A stretch of DNA of 48,192 nt from Gammaproteobacteria bacterium (lineage in GTDB: Bacteria; Pseudomonadota; Gammaproteobacteria; Poriferisulfidales; GCA-002705445), in assembly GCA_018674175.1 (NCBI GenBank), contig JABHAT010000015.1, positions 1 through 48,192 on the forward strand, given 5' to 3'. Shown here one piece after another: positions 9,139 to 19,266 of this stretch. Below the pieces are notes generated by a model. It did no database searches. It saw nothing but the letters and a program-made list of their open reading frames with translations, and was not told where the DNA came from. Within the stretch, counting starts at the first letter, position 1; every line of letters starts with the position of its first letter. The position numbers were made by a program, and so were the translations under genes.

Positions 9139-11943
9139 TATTTTTTTTAAGTAAGTTCCAGTAAAAGATTTCTTATTTTTTGAAATTTTTTCTGGTGTTC
9201 CTACTTCTAGTATAGTTCCTCCTTTTATACCACCTTCGGGTCCCATATCAATTATCCAGTCAGCAGTTTTGATAACATCAAGGTTGTGTTCAATAATGAT
9301 AATAGTGTTGCCTTTATCTCTTAGTGCATAAATTATTTTTAACAACTGATTTATATCGTGAAAATGAAGGCCTGTTGTTGGTTCGTCAAATATATATATA
9401 GTTTTCCCTGTATCTCTTTTTGAAAGTTCTTTTGCCAACTTAACTCTTTGTGCTTCACCACCAGAAAGTGTTGTAGCATTTTGACCTACTGTTATATATG
9501 AAAGCCCAACATCAACTAGTGTTTTTAGTTTTCTTTTAACTGTCGGCACACTATCAAAAAAACCATAGGCTTCATCTACTGTCATATCTAAAACTTCAGA
9601 AATATTTTTATTTTTATACAAAACTTCAAGCGTAGAATTATTATATCTTTTGCCTTTACAGATATCACACTGAACATATATATCTGGAAGAAAATGCATT
9701 TCTACTTTTATTACTCCATCACCATGGCATGATTCACATCTTCCACCTTTAACATTAAAACTAAATCTTCCTGGATTATAGCCCCTGGATCTTGATTCTT
9801 GTGTTGCAGCAAATAGATCTCTTATTATTGTAAATAATCCAGTGTATGTTGCAGGATTTGATCTTGGTGTTCTTCCTATTGGACTTTGATTGATCTCAAT
9901 AATTTTATCAAATTCTTCCCAACCTTTAATATCTTTAACTTTTCCGTATGAGTTGCTATTTTTATTAATTTTATTGCTAAGATATTTATATAGGGTCTCA
10001 TTGATAAGTGTTGATTTTCCGGACCCAGAAACACCTGTTACACATGTCATTAAGCCAATTGGAATATCTACACTTAAATTTTTTAAATTATTAGATGAGG
10101 CCCCTAAAATAGATATCTTTTTATTACTAGGTAGAACTCTATTTTTAGGAATTTTAATTTCTTTTTTACCTGAAATATACATTCCAGTTATGGAATTTTC
10201 ATTATTCTCAATACTTTCAGGTGTCCCTTCGGCAATAATTTCACCACCATATGATCCTGCTCCAGGACCAATATCAATCACATAGTCTGCAGCTCTTATT
10301 GTGCATTCATCATGCTCTACTACTATTACTGTATTACCAAGATCTCTTAAGCTATATAAAGTCTCAATAAGTTTGTCATTATCTTTCTGATGTAGCCCTA
10401 TAGAGGGCTCATCAAGTATGTATGTAACACCTACTAAACCAGCACCAATTTGACTAGCTAGCCTAATTCTTTGATTTTCACCTCCTGAAAGAGTTTCTGC
10501 GCTTCTATCAAGACTTAAGTAGTTTAAACCAACATTATTCAAAAAACCTAATCTAGAACTTATTTCCTCAACCAACCTATAGGCTATTTTTTTTCTTTTT
10601 CCATCTAATGATAATTTTTTGAAAAAAATTAAGCAATCTTCTATCGGCATTAATGAAATATCAGAAATGTTTAAGTTGTCAATTAATACATTTCTTGCGT
10701 ATTCTGATAATCTAGTCCCTTTGCATTCTTCGCAAGTTTGTTTTGATAAATATTTATTTAACTCGTCCCTAACGAAATTAGATTCTGTATTATTATATCT
10801 TCTTTCAAAATTATTTAGAACGCCTTCAAAAACTTGTAGTTTTGAAACTTTTTTTCCAGAGTTATTATAATAAGTAAATTTTATTTCTTCTTCTCTGGTG
10901 CCATGTAGTACTATATTTTGTATTTTTTTATTTAGTAAATTAAAAGAGCTGTCTATATTAAATTTATAATGAATTGAAAGTGATTTAATAATTTGATAGT
11001 AAAATTCATTTCTTTTATCCCAACCTTTAATAGCTCCTTCAGATAGACTTAGATCTTTATTTACAATTTTATTTTCATCAAAAAATTGATTTACGCCTAA
11101 GCCATCACATTCTTTGCAAGCTCCTACAGGACTGTTAAATGAGAATAGCCTGGGTTCTAATTCATTAATGCTATAGCCGCAATGTGGGCATGCAAATTTT
11201 GAAGAATAATTTTCATTTGATTCTCTATCAATGGAATATATTGTTACTAAATCATTTTTATAATTTAAGGCAGTTTCTATTGATTCCGTAAGCCTTATCT
11301 TTGATTTTTCATTTATTTTTAAACGATCTATAACTAGTTCAATTGTATTATTTTTTTTTGGATCAATTTTTGGAAGATCACTGATATTATGAATTGTGTT
11401 ATTTATTCTTAATCTTACAAAACCTCTGATTTTAATATCCTCTATTATATTTTTATGTTCTCCCTTTCTACTTTTTATCAACGGAGTTAATATTATTAAT
11501 GATTCATCTTCTTGATACTTGTTATATAGATCCTCTACAATCTCTGAGGCAGATTTTCCCTCTAGACTATTTTTATGTTTTGGGCATATTGGCACTCCTG
11601 CTCTAGCAAAAAGCAGCCTCAAATAGTCGTGAATTTCCGTTATAGTGCCAACTGTTGATCTTGGGTTATGAGAAGTAGTTTTTTGCTCTATCGAGATTGC
11701 TGGCGAAAGACCTTCTATATGGTCAACATCTGGTCTTTCCATTCTTGTTAAAAATTGTCTTGCGTATGCTGATAATGACTCAACATACCTTCTTTGGCCC
11801 TCAGCAAATATAGTATCAAACGCTAAAGTAGATTTTCCTGAGCCAGATAAGCCTGTTATAACCACTAGCTTGTCTCTAGGTATTGTTACGTCTATATTTT
11901 TTAAATTGTGGCTTCTGGCACCCTTAATTACTATATTCTGCAT
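9133..11943 (-). CDS. uvrA: Excinuclease ABC subunit UvrA
   Basis: UvrA is the damage-recognition ATPase of nucleotide excision repair and loads UvrB at lesions. At 936 residues it is close to the usual 940. It has two ABC-type modules: Walker [10 protein letters not shown] at 31-39 with signature [12 protein letters not shown], and Walker [10 protein letters not shown] near 636 with signature [26 protein letters not shown] zinc module lies in the first half and CESCHGDG with CDICKGK near residues 734-765, as in the family. It is divergent from ssb, a common gammaproteobacterial arrangement. No LexA-like CTG-N10-CAG box was seen in the intergenic region. Confidence 0.98.
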   Translation of the reverse strand: MQNIVIKGARSHNLKNIDVTIPRDKLVVITGLSGSGKSTLAFDTIFAEGQRRYVESLSAYARQFLTRMERPDVDHIEGLSPAISIEQKTTSHNPRSTVGTITEIHDYLRLLFARAGVPICPKHKNSLEGKSASEIVEDLYNKYQEDESLIILTPLIKSRKGEHKNIIEDIKIRGFVRLRINNTIHNISDLPKIDPKKNNTIELVIDRLKINEKSKIRLTESIETALNYKNDLVTIYSIDRESNENYSSKFACPHCGYSINELEPRLFSFNSPVGACKECDGLGVNQFFDENKIVNKDLSLSEGAIKGWDKRNEFYYQIIKSLSIHYKFNIDSSFNLLNKKIQNIVLHGTREEEIKFTYYNNSGKKVSKLQVFEGVLNNFERRYNNTESNFVRDELNKYLSKQTCEECKGTRLSEYARNVLIDNLNISDISLMPIEDCLIFFKKLSLDGKRKKIAYRLVEEISSRLGFLNNVGLNYLSLDRSAETLSGGENQRIRLASQIGAGLVGVTYILDEPSIGLHQKDNDKLIETLYSLRDLGNTVIVVEHDECTIRAADYVIDIGPGAGSYGGEIIAEGTPESIENNENSITGMYISGKKEIKIPKNRVLPSNKKISILGASSNNLKNLSVDIPIGLMTCVTGVSGSGKSTLINETLYKYLSNKINKNSNSYGKVKDIKGWEEFDKIIEINQSPIGRTPRSNPATYTGLFTIIRDLFAATQESRSRGYNPGRFSFNVKGGRCESCHGDGVIKVEMHFLPDIYVQCDICKGKRYNNSTLEVLYKNKNISEVLDMTVDEAYGFFDSVPTVKRKLKTLVDVGLSYITVGQNATTLSGGEAQRVKLAKELSKRDTGKTIYIFDEPTTGLHFHDINQLLKIIYALRDKGNTIIIIEHNLDVIKTADWIIDMGPEGGIKGGTILEVGTPEKISKNKKSFTGTYLKKIL

Positions 11944-12007
11944 TTACATATGATATTATTATGGAATAAGTGCATAGAGTATATCTACTGAATTGAAAGG
12001 TATAGTG

Positions 12008-12037
12008 TTAATTGCAAATATATGGTTAATGTATAAA
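12008..12037 (+). promoter_or_regulatory. Candidate promoter for ssb
   Basis: TTAATT (12008-12013) and TATAAA (12032-12037) are spaced by 18 bases and lie 22 bases upstream of the ssb ATG, which has an ATAGGAG ribosome-binding sequence between. This is a consensus match only; the 116-nt uvrA/ssb gap is very AT-rich. Confidence 0.35.
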
Positions 12038-12059
12038 TAAATAATAGGAGTTTCAAAAA

Positions 12060-12509
12060 ATGGCTGGAGTAAATAAAGTTATAATTCTTGGTAGGCTTGG
12101 AGCTGATCCTGAATTAAGGTCATCACCTTCTGGAGTTACGTCTTGCAACTTAAGTATTGCAACTTCTCAAAATTGGACCGATAAGTCCTCAGGGGAAAAG
12201 AAAGAAAAAACAGAATGGCATAGGATTGTATTTTTTGGGAGATCAGCTGAAATTATTGATCAATATGTAAAAAAAGGACAAGAGCTATATATTGAAGGAA
12301 GTTTATCGACTAGTAAATATGAAAAAGATGGAATTGAAAGATATACAACAAATATCATTGGGTCTTCTTTTAACTTTATAAGTGGTTCTGGATCATCTTC
12401 TTCTAATTCAAATAATAATCAATTTAATGATAATATGAATCAAGATGTTGCTACAAAATCGCAAGAAACATCTAGTAAAGATGATTTTGATGATGATATA
12501 CCATTCTAA
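12060..12509 (+). CDS. ssb: Single-stranded DNA-binding protein
   Basis: SSB coats single-stranded DNA during replication, recombination and repair, and recruits partners through its C-terminal tip. The 149-residue protein has the OB-fold N-terminal domain ([18 protein letters not shown], about 1-110, including [11 protein letters not shown]). A Ser/Asn/Gln-rich linker follows, then the acidic tip DDFDDDIPF. It is divergent from uvrA. The start is supported by a good ribosome-binding sequence and the conserved N-terminus. Confidence 0.97.
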   Translation: MAGVNKVIILGRLGADPELRSSPSGVTSCNLSIATSQNWTDKSSGEKKEKTEWHRIVFFGRSAEIIDQYVKKGQELYIEGSLSTSKYEKDGIERYTTNIIGSSFNFISGSGSSSSNSNNNQFNDNMNQDVATKSQETSSKDDFDDDIPF

Positions 12510-12536
12510 ATTTTTTTAAAAAATTCAAATTATCTA

Positions 12537-13562
12537 ATGTTATTAACTTTATTTTTCTCCACAATAATAATTTCACTAATTATTACTAATATAATAGAGA
12601 AAAATTTTTCAAGATATTCCTTATTTATAGATAAACCTAATAATAGGAGTATGCATTCAAATCCGGTACCAACAGCAGGTGGGATAGGCATGCTTGCTAC
12701 ATATATATTATACATAACTGCTCTTCACAATATTTATGATGTAAATAATAATGTAATCTTTTTTTTATTTGTATCATTGTTACCTATAGCAATTGTTTGT
12801 ATCATAGATGATTTTAAAGAAATAAATATTTTTGTGAGATTGTTGGCACAATTTTTTTCAGCATTATTAATAATATATTATTTTCAAATAAGTGATGATG
12901 GCAATTTTAGAAATTATTTAAACCAAGAGTTTTTTTTAATAATAATTTTATCAATTATATTATCAATGTGGTTGATGAATTTATATAATTTTATGGATGG
13001 AATAGATGGCTACGCAGTTTCTGAATGTATCTTTGTATCTTTTTCTTCAGCATTAATAATTTATTTGAATAACGAAGATAGCATACTATCTTTATATTTA
13101 GTTGGTCTTGGATTATCAAGTATTGGTATTTTAGTAAGAAATTGGCACCCTGCAAAAATTTTTATGGGAGATACCGGTAGCGTTTCTATTGGTTTCTTTT
13201 TTTCATTTTTCATTTTTTATAGTGCTTCAGAATCAATGATCAGTATATATACATGGCTTATACTACTATCAATTTTTATATCTGATTCCACATATACTTT
13301 ATTTGTGAGAATTGTAACAAAAAAAAATATTACACAGCCTCATTTAACACATGCTTTTCATCTTTTAGCATCGAATAAAAATTCTCAAGTATTTGTAACA
13401 AAGAGAATGATTATTTTAAATATTTTTTGGGTTTTACCTATGGCAGTACTTTCAAATTTCTATATGAATTACAATGTTGTAATAACATTTATAGCCTACG
13501 TACCTATGGTTGTTTATCTAATTAAAATTGGAGCTGGATTAGAGTATAATAAGAAAATATGA
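12537..13562 (+). CDS. Undecaprenyl-phosphate sugar-1-phosphate transferase, MraY/WecA family
   Basis: This family transfers a sugar-1-phosphate from a UDP-sugar to undecaprenyl phosphate in the inner membrane, the first step of O-antigen or exopolysaccharide synthesis. The 341-residue protein is almost entirely transmembrane. It shows the family motifs: DKPNNRSMHSNPVPTAGGIG near residue 33, the Asp pair in IIDDFKEI, LYNFMDGIDGYA near 150, and NWHPAKIFMGDTGSVSIGF near 203. A HLTHAFHLL motif replaces the usual HRxH-type loop. It resembles WbpL/WecA more than MraY, but the sugar cannot be told. No other polysaccharide gene is nearby, and its stop overlaps the miaB start by four bases. Confidence 0.85.
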   Translation: MLLTLFFSTIIISLIITNIIEKNFSRYSLFIDKPNNRSMHSNPVPTAGGIGMLATYILYITALHNIYDVNNNVIFFLFVSLLPIAIVCIIDDFKEINIFVRLLAQFFSALLIIYYFQISDDGNFRNYLNQEFFLIIILSIILSMWLMNLYNFMDGIDGYAVSECIFVSFSSALIIYLNNEDSILSLYLVGLGLSSIGILVRNWHPAKIFMGDTGSVSIGFFFSFFIFYSASESMISIYTWLILLSIFISDSTYTLFVRIVTKKNITQPHLTHAFHLLASNKNSQVFVTKRMIILNIFWVLPMAVLSNFYMNYNVVITFIAYVPMVVYLIKIGAGLEYNKKI

Positions 13563-14887
13563 AAAAAAAATATTATATTGAGACCCAAGGCTGCCAAATG
13601 AATGAGTATGACAGCGATAAAATGAAAGATCTTCTTAGTAAAGAAATGGATTTTGTTGGCACAAATATTAAAGAAGAGGCGGATGTTTTAATTGTAAATA
13701 CCTGTTCAATTAGAGAAAAAGCACAAGAGAAAGTTTTTTCTTTGCTGGGAAAATGGAGAAAATTAAAAAAAATTAATCCAGATATTGTTATAGGAGTTGC
13801 TGGATGTGTTGCTTCACAGGAAAGCGATGCTATTTCATCTAGGGCACCGTATGTTGATATGGTTATTGGCCCACAAACAATTCATAGACTGCCAAAAATC
13901 TATAAAGAGTCATTAAAATCAAAAAAAACTATCGTTGATGTTGAGTTCCCATTAATTGAAAAATTTGATAATTTGCCAGTAGTATCTGAATCAAAATTTT
14001 CAGAAATGGTTACTATAATGGAAGGTTGCAGTAAGTACTGTTCTTATTGTGTTGTTCCATACACAAGAGGTACTGAAGTTAGTAGACCATTAGATGATAT
14101 ATTGCTAGAAATAAATTCTTTAGTAGATAATGGTGCAAAAGAAATTATTTTATTAGGTCAAAATGTAAATGCATATTTTTATGAAGACAATAAGGGAAAT
14201 ATAGTAAATTTTGGATTATTATTATTCTATATTGCGAGAAATAAGGGTATTAAAAGGATTCGTTACACAACCTCACACCCAAATAATTTTGATGCGCAGA
14301 CTTATTTAGCTTATGAAAAACTTCCTCAACTAGTTAGTCACCTTCATTTACCAATTCAAAGTGGGTCAGATAGAATATTGGCAGCAATGAAAAGAGGTTA
14401 TACGGTTCTTGAATATAAATCAGTAATAAGAAAGTTAAAAAAAGCTCGACCAAGCATGACATTTTCTTCGGATTTTATAGTAGGTTTTCCTGGTGAAACA
14501 GAAGAAGATTTTATGAAAACTATAGATTTGATAAAAGAAGTAGAGTTTGATCAGTCATATAGCTTTATATATAGCAAGAGACCAGGCACACCGGCTGCAT
14601 CATTACATGATGAAGTAAGTGATTCAGAAAAAAAACTGAGGCTTAAATTTTTACAAGAGACAATAAATACGCTGTCTAAAAGCAGATCTAAATCAATAGT
14701 TGGTGAAAATGTAGAAATTTTGGTTGAAGGTAAGTCATCAAAATATAATGACATGGTGACTGGCAGAACCACAAATAACAAAATTATTAACATACCAGGA
14801 AAAGATAATCTTGTTGGTGAGCTTTTAAATATTCAGGTTACAGAACTAAATAATAAGTCTTTAAAGGGAGAGATTTTAATAAAATAA
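13559..14887 (+). CDS. miaB: tRNA-2-methylthio-N6-dimethylallyladenosine synthase MiaB
   Basis: MiaB is a radical-SAM methylthiotransferase that converts i6A37 to ms2i6A37 in tRNAs reading UNN codons. The 442-residue protein has an N-terminal UPF0004 domain starting YYIETQGCQMNEYDSDKM with cysteines for the second Fe-S cluster. The radical SAM motif CSKYCSYC lies at about 157-164, and a C-terminal TRAM domain follows. The HLPIQSGSDRILAAMKRGY segment is typical of MiaB. It begins the conserved miaB-phoH-ybeY-corC-lnt run. Confidence 0.97.
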   Translation: MKKKYYIETQGCQMNEYDSDKMKDLLSKEMDFVGTNIKEEADVLIVNTCSIREKAQEKVFSLLGKWRKLKKINPDIVIGVAGCVASQESDAISSRAPYVDMVIGPQTIHRLPKIYKESLKSKKTIVDVEFPLIEKFDNLPVVSESKFSEMVTIMEGCSKYCSYCVVPYTRGTEVSRPLDDILLEINSLVDNGAKEIILLGQNVNAYFYEDNKGNIVNFGLLLFYIARNKGIKRIRYTTSHPNNFDAQTYLAYEKLPQLVSHLHLPIQSGSDRILAAMKRGYTVLEYKSVIRKLKKARPSMTFSSDFIVGFPGETEEDFMKTIDLIKEVEFDQSYSFIYSKRPGTPAASLHDEVSDSEKKLRLKFLQETINTLSKSRSKSIVGENVEILVEGKSSKYNDMVTGRTTNNKIINIPGKDNLVGELLNIQVTELNNKSLKGEILIK

Positions 14888-14891
14888 TTTT

Positions 14892-15839
14892 ATGGATAAA
14901 GTAGAGATAATACTAGAGCCGGTCGATAATAATAGGTTATTAAATTTATGTGGACCTCTAAACAATAACTTAAAAGAATTAGAATTAAGATTTGACGTTG
15001 AAATTAATCAAAGAGGCAACTTATTTTATTTTTCAGGAAATAAGAAAAATATTTTTATAGCATCTGAAACTCTTAAAGAGCTTTATGTGGAAGCTGGCAA
15101 AAAAGATATATCAATAGACTTATTGCATGATTTTCTTGACCAGCCAAATGTTTTAAAAAATAATAAAAGAGGCCCCAGTAATAATGGTGTTGGTAATCTT
15201 AAATATAAAAATTATGTAATAAATATTTCTAGTGATAGCCAAAGAAATTTCGTAGAAGAAATTGATAAAAATGATTTAGTTTTTTCAGTAGGAGCTGCTG
15301 GCTCAGGAAAAACTTTTCTCGCTATTGGTGCAGCTTTGCATTTTTATGAAATTGGTTTAGTAAAAAAAATTGTTTTAGTTAGGCCAGCTGTTGAAGCAGG
15401 GGAAAGTCTTGGTTTTTTACCAGGAGATCTTTCTCAAAAAATAGACCCCTATTTAAGACCAATGTACGATGCTTTGAATACTATTATGGATACAAATCTT
15501 TTAAATAAAATGATTGATCAAAATATTATCGAAGTAGCTCCTTTAGCATACATGAGAGGTAGAACATTGAATAATTCATTTATAGTTCTAGATGAGGCGC
15601 AAAATTCTACAAAAGAACAAATGAAAATGTTTTTAACAAGATTAGGAAAAAATTCAAAAGCAGTCATAACAGGAGATGTAACGCAAATTGATTTGCCTAA
15701 TGCTTTTTCTGGGTTAGTGCATGTATTGCCATTAATAAATAAGATTCCAGGTATAAGTGTATGTGAGTTTAAAAATACAGACGTTATGAGACATCCGCTT
15801 GTAAAAAAAATTATCAAAGCTTATGAAGTTAAAAACTAA
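14892..15839 (+). CDS. ybeZ: PhoH-like ATPase (YbeZ)
   Basis: This is a PhoH-family P-loop ATPase, thought to act in RNA metabolism with YbeY. The 315-residue protein has an N-terminal KH-like region (about 1-100), Walker A GAAGSGKT near 134-141, the VRPAVEAGESLGFLPGDLSQK block, a Walker B-like FIVLDEAQN, and TGDVTQIDLP. All are standard for the family. It lies between miaB and ybeY, overlapping ybeY by one base. Confidence 0.95.
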   Translation: MDKVEIILEPVDNNRLLNLCGPLNNNLKELELRFDVEINQRGNLFYFSGNKKNIFIASETLKELYVEAGKKDISIDLLHDFLDQPNVLKNNKRGPSNNGVGNLKYKNYVINISSDSQRNFVEEIDKNDLVFSVGAAGSGKTFLAIGAALHFYEIGLVKKIVLVRPAVEAGESLGFLPGDLSQKIDPYLRPMYDALNTIMDTNLLNKMIDQNIIEVAPLAYMRGRTLNNSFIVLDEAQNSTKEQMKMFLTRLGKNSKAVITGDVTQIDLPNAFSGLVHVLPLINKIPGISVCEFKNTDVMRHPLVKKIIKAYEVKN

Positions 15840-16282
15840 TGATTAAGAGTTTTCTAATTAATAATATTAAAGATGAATATGCTCCTGACAGCGCATTATT
15901 TGATGAATGGTTTGGCTCAGTAGAGTACTGTGGAGATGCAGAAATAACAATAAAAGTTGTAACCCCTGAAGAAATGAGAAATCTAAATATTCTATATAGA
16001 GATAAAGATAAAATATCTGATACTTTAGCGTTCCCATTTGATAATCTATTTGTAGGTAAAAAAATTATATTAGGTGATATTGCAATGTGTGCAAATAAGA
16101 TTAATACAGATTCTATTTTTTTTAATAAAGAAAAGTTAGAAAGATGGGCGCATTTAACAATCCACAGTACTTTACATTTATTAGGTTACACGCATGATAA
16201 TAAAATAGATCAAGAAAATATGGAAAATACAGAAATTGATATATTAAGAAAATTTGATATCTTTAACCCATACGAAATTTAA
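15839..16282 (+). CDS. ybeY: Endoribonuclease/rRNA maturation factor YbeY
   Basis: YbeY is a zinc metalloprotein required for 16S rRNA 3'-end maturation and ribosome quality control. The 147-residue sequence carries the diagnostic metal-binding motif HSTLHLLGYTH near residues 108-118. The upstream signature LNILYRDKDKISDTLAFPF is also typical. Its ATG uses the last base of the phoH-like stop codon (TAATG). Confidence 0.96.
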   Translation: MIKSFLINNIKDEYAPDSALFDEWFGSVEYCGDAEITIKVVTPEEMRNLNILYRDKDKISDTLAFPFDNLFVGKKIILGDIAMCANKINTDSIFFNKEKLERWAHLTIHSTLHLLGYTHDNKIDQENMENTEIDILRKFDIFNPYEI

Positions 16283-16287
16283 ATATT

Positions 16288-17094
16288 ATGAAAATTTTTA
16301 AAAATTTAATACAAAAATTTTATGAAAATAATTTAGATAGAAAAAAAATTATTTTACAGTTAAGACGTTATCATGAAAAAAAATACATTAATATGGAATT
16401 ACTTTCCATGCTACTTGGTGTATTTAAAGTTCAGGAAACTAGAGTAAAAGATATTATGATACCAAGATCAAATATGGTAATAATTAAAAAAAACTCATCC
16501 ATAAATGAAATTTTACCACTCATTATAAAATCTTCTCATTCAAGATTTCCTGTAATTCTTGAAAATAAAGATGAAATTATTGGAATATTATTAGCAAAAG
16601 ATCTTTTAAAATTTATAGATAAAGATAGCAGTAGTTTTAATATTGATGAGATTATAAGACCAAGCGTAATAATTCCAGAAACAAAAAAATTAAATGTTCT
16701 ATTGAGTGAGTTCAAATCCGGAAGAAATCATTTGGCTGTAGTGGTAGATGAATATGGTGGTGTCTCTGGTCTAATAACTATTGAAGATGTGTTAGAGCAG
16801 ATAGTTGGAGATATTATTGATGAACACGATACTGTTTTAATCAACAGCAATATTAAGAAATTAAAAAATTCTTTATATTTGATTAACGGGTCAACAACAT
16901 TACAAGAATTTAATGATTTTTTTAAGTGTCATTATAGTAGTGATAAATTTGATACTATAAGTGGATTATTAATAAATAAATTCAAAGGGCTACCAAAAAA
17001 TCAAGATATAATATTAATTGATAATTATAAGTTTCAAATAAAACTTTCAGATCAAAGAAGAATTCACAGTATTCAATTAGATATTAAAGATTAA
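16288..17094 (+). CDS. ybeX: CBS-domain protein CorC/YbeX
   Basis: CorC is associated with magnesium/cobalt efflux, and the family is genetically linked to ribosome homeostasis through the ybeY operon. The 268-residue protein lacks membrane segments. It has two CBS domains (about 50-175), with RVKDIMIPRSNM and HLAVVVDEYGGVSGLITIEDVLEQIVGDI, and a C-terminal CorC/HlyC transporter-associated domain. It sits between ybeY and lnt as usual. The molecular role of the family is incompletely settled. Confidence 0.92.
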   Translation: MKIFKNLIQKFYENNLDRKKIILQLRRYHEKKYINMELLSMLLGVFKVQETRVKDIMIPRSNMVIIKKNSSINEILPLIIKSSHSRFPVILENKDEIIGILLAKDLLKFIDKDSSSFNIDEIIRPSVIIPETKKLNVLLSEFKSGRNHLAVVVDEYGGVSGLITIEDVLEQIVGDIIDEHDTVLINSNIKKLKNSLYLINGSTTLQEFNDFFKCHYSSDKFDTISGLLINKFKGLPKNQDIILIDNYKFQIKLSDQRRIHSIQLDIKD

Positions 17095-17107
17095 ATAAGG
17101 CAAGTAT

Positions 17108-18583
17108 ATGAAGTATTTAGTATGTTTTTTTATTGGCTGGATGTATACACTCTCTTTTTCTCCGTACAATGTATCTCTGCTATCATTAGTAAGTATTTTG
17201 GTGTTACTGCTTTTTCTAGATCTTGATTCTTTAAAAGATTCTACTATAAAAGCATTTTTATTTTCTTCTGGGTATTTTTTGAGTGGTACATATTGGCTTG
17301 AAAATGTAATAAGACAATATTCTGAAGTTGGCTACATATTATCAATAATTATAATATTATTTTTTATCTTATACTTATCAATTTTTATTGCTTTACCAAT
17401 AATTATATCTTCGTATTTAAAAATTAATTTAAAACTTCATGAAAACTATTCCTTAATTATAATGTCAATACTTATGGTTTTTTTTGAAATTATAAGAGCA
17501 GAAATATTTACTGGTTATTCATGGCATAATTTTGGTCAGGCAGGAATAGGCTCTCCACTTGAGTATTTTTTTCCTGTCATAGGCGTTCACGGCATAACTT
17601 TAATTATTTTCTTATCTGCGCTAATTATTATTAATATAATTAGGTCAAAAAATTTAAAATTTTTTTTACCATTACTCACAATTTTTTTATTATTTTATTT
17701 TAGTATTTATTCAAAAGATTGGACATTTGAAAGTTCAAAGATGGCATCCATAACTATTATCCAACCAAATACTTCGAATAAATTATCTTATGATAAAGAA
17801 GAGACAATCAAAAGAATGAATATTTTAAGTAATATGAGCTCTGATTTAACTGTTAATTCCCCTGATATTGTTTTATGGCCAGAAGCACCATTAGTTGTAC
17901 CTTATAATAATATAAAAAAATCTTTTTATGAAAATATTTTAAGTAAGATGCCTAGCTCAACCTCTCTTGTTACAGGGTCATTCTACGAAGACAATGGTAA
18001 TATTTATAATACTATAATTAATGTATCAGACCCTTCAAATTTATATCATAAAAAACATCTTGTTCCGTTTGGTGAGTATTTGCCTTTTAGAGAAATAATG
18101 TCGTCTATTTATAATTTTATTGGAATAAATATTTATGATTTATCAAAAGGAAAAATATCAAATGTTATAAAAGTTAATGAATTTAAAGCTTACTCATTAA
18201 TTTGTTACGAAAGTATATTTTCTAAAGAATCTTTAATAAAAATTTCTGAGGCTGATTTTATATTAAATGTTTCAAATGATGGTTGGTTTGGAGATTCTCT
18301 TGCGCCATACCAACATCTTGATGCTTTGCGTATGAGAGCACTAGAGAATCAAAGGTACGCAATAAGATCTGCGAATAATGGAATATCAGCAATTATTTCT
18401 CCATACGGAAATATAATAAATTTTATACCATATAATAAAACGGGTTTAATAAACGCTAGTATAGTAGCTAGGAATGGTTACACACCACTATCAAGATATG
18501 GTTATAGCACTCTGTATATCTTTACATTCTTAATATTTATTTACGCTAGCATCTATTTTAATATAAAGGCGTTCAAGCGCTAA
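17108..18583 (+). CDS. lnt: Apolipoprotein N-acyltransferase
   Basis: Lnt adds the third acyl chain to the N-terminal cysteine of lipoproteins in the inner membrane. The 491-residue protein has an N-terminal bundle of about six membrane segments (1-200) and a periplasmic nitrilase-like domain. The Glu-Lys-Cys triad is visible: WPEAP (E near 258), HKKHLVPFGEYLPF (K near 316) and ICYESIF (C near 366). A C-terminal membrane helix precedes the basic end. Its last 11 bases overlap the opposing mfnB-like gene. Confidence 0.96.
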   Translation: MKYLVCFFIGWMYTLSFSPYNVSLLSLVSILVLLLFLDLDSLKDSTIKAFLFSSGYFLSGTYWLENVIRQYSEVGYILSIIIILFFILYLSIFIALPIIISSYLKINLKLHENYSLIIMSILMVFFEIIRAEIFTGYSWHNFGQAGIGSPLEYFFPVIGVHGITLIIFLSALIIINIIRSKNLKFFLPLLTIFLLFYFSIYSKDWTFESSKMASITIIQPNTSNKLSYDKEETIKRMNILSNMSSDLTVNSPDIVLWPEAPLVVPYNNIKKSFYENILSKMPSSTSLVTGSFYEDNGNIYNTIINVSDPSNLYHKKHLVPFGEYLPFREIMSSIYNFIGINIYDLSKGKISNVIKVNEFKAYSLICYESIFSKESLIKISEADFILNVSNDGWFGDSLAPYQHLDALRMRALENQRYAIRSANNGISAIISPYGNIINFIPYNKTGLINASIVARNGYTPLSRYGYSTLYIFTFLIFIYASIYFNIKAFKR

Positions 18584-19265
18584 TAGAAATAATTTTGTAA
18601 TTTCTAACTAGTTTTACAATATCATTAACATTTTCAGCAGTAATATTAGAGCTTCTTGAGGCATTATTTTCACAAAGAGCTCCTCTGAAACCCATATAAT
18701 TAGGGTTTAGTTTTATAATGTCATCGATGTGAGTTTTATTTATTGAGCCAGCAATCCCAGTTAATAAATTCATGCTTTTTGCTATAGTAATAAAATTATT
18801 TATTTGATAATGAGTAACATGATTAAATAAATTCCCAGATTTTTTATTTGATGTGTCTACCATTATCCCTGAAAAACCTGATTCTTTAAGCTCAGCAATT
18901 TCATTTTTAGTTGGAAGAAACTTATCTGCAAAAAAAACAGCAATAAGTTTTTTACATGATTTTATATTACATAATGTTTTTATGTAACTATTATCGTATA
19001 CTCCAATTTTTATGAAATCTACATTTGTAGATGAAACTTCATCTACATTTTCAGAGATTAGCTCTATATCATTTGGTAAATCTCCAACTGTTGAGCTTGT
19101 TAATTTTTTTTTATTAATAAAATTTACTATTATTTCAATATCATTTTTCTCGAGTCTACCCAAAGCTCCTTTAGACGGGTCCTTGAGATCTATGATGTCA
19201 ATGTCAGTATCTATTAATATTTTTGCTTCAGACAAATCCTTTATACTTGCTAAAATTTTTGACAT
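18573..19265 (-). CDS. mfnB: (5-formylfuran-3-yl)methyl phosphate synthase-like protein (MfnB, DUF556)
   Basis: MfnB condenses two glyceraldehyde-3-phosphate molecules into the furan precursor of methanofuran; bacterial homologues occur in methylotrophs that use H4MPT-linked formaldehyde oxidation. The 230-residue protein has a TIM-barrel pattern. Near the N-terminus is DIIDLKDPSKGALG, whose Lys28 aligns with the Schiff-base lysine of the archaeal enzyme. Later it has GIAGSINKTHIDDIIKLNPNYMGFRGALC. It is the last gene of a tight three-gene minus-strand run and overlaps lnt by 11 bases. The substrate role is inferred from the family. Confidence 0.85.
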   Translation of the reverse strand: MSKILASIKDLSEAKILIDTDIDIIDLKDPSKGALGRLEKNDIEIIVNFINKKKLTSSTVGDLPNDIELISENVDEVSSTNVDFIKIGVYDNSYIKTLCNIKSCKKLIAVFFADKFLPTKNEIAELKESGFSGIMVDTSNKKSGNLFNHVTHYQINNFITIAKSMNLLTGIAGSINKTHIDDIIKLNPNYMGFRGALCENNASRSSNITAENVNDIVKLVRNYKIISISA

Positions 19266-19266
19266 T

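Noticed and set aside
9890-10285. Plus-strand open frame inside uvrA with a membrane-like start
   Set aside because: uvrA is certain in the opposite strand across this stretch, and the hydrophobic run comes from antisense of Lys/Asn-rich codons.
11944-12059. SOS (LexA) box between uvrA and ssb
   Set aside because: No CTG-N10-CAG sequence was found here, nor in the 47 nt before recA. LexA control cannot be supported from this window.
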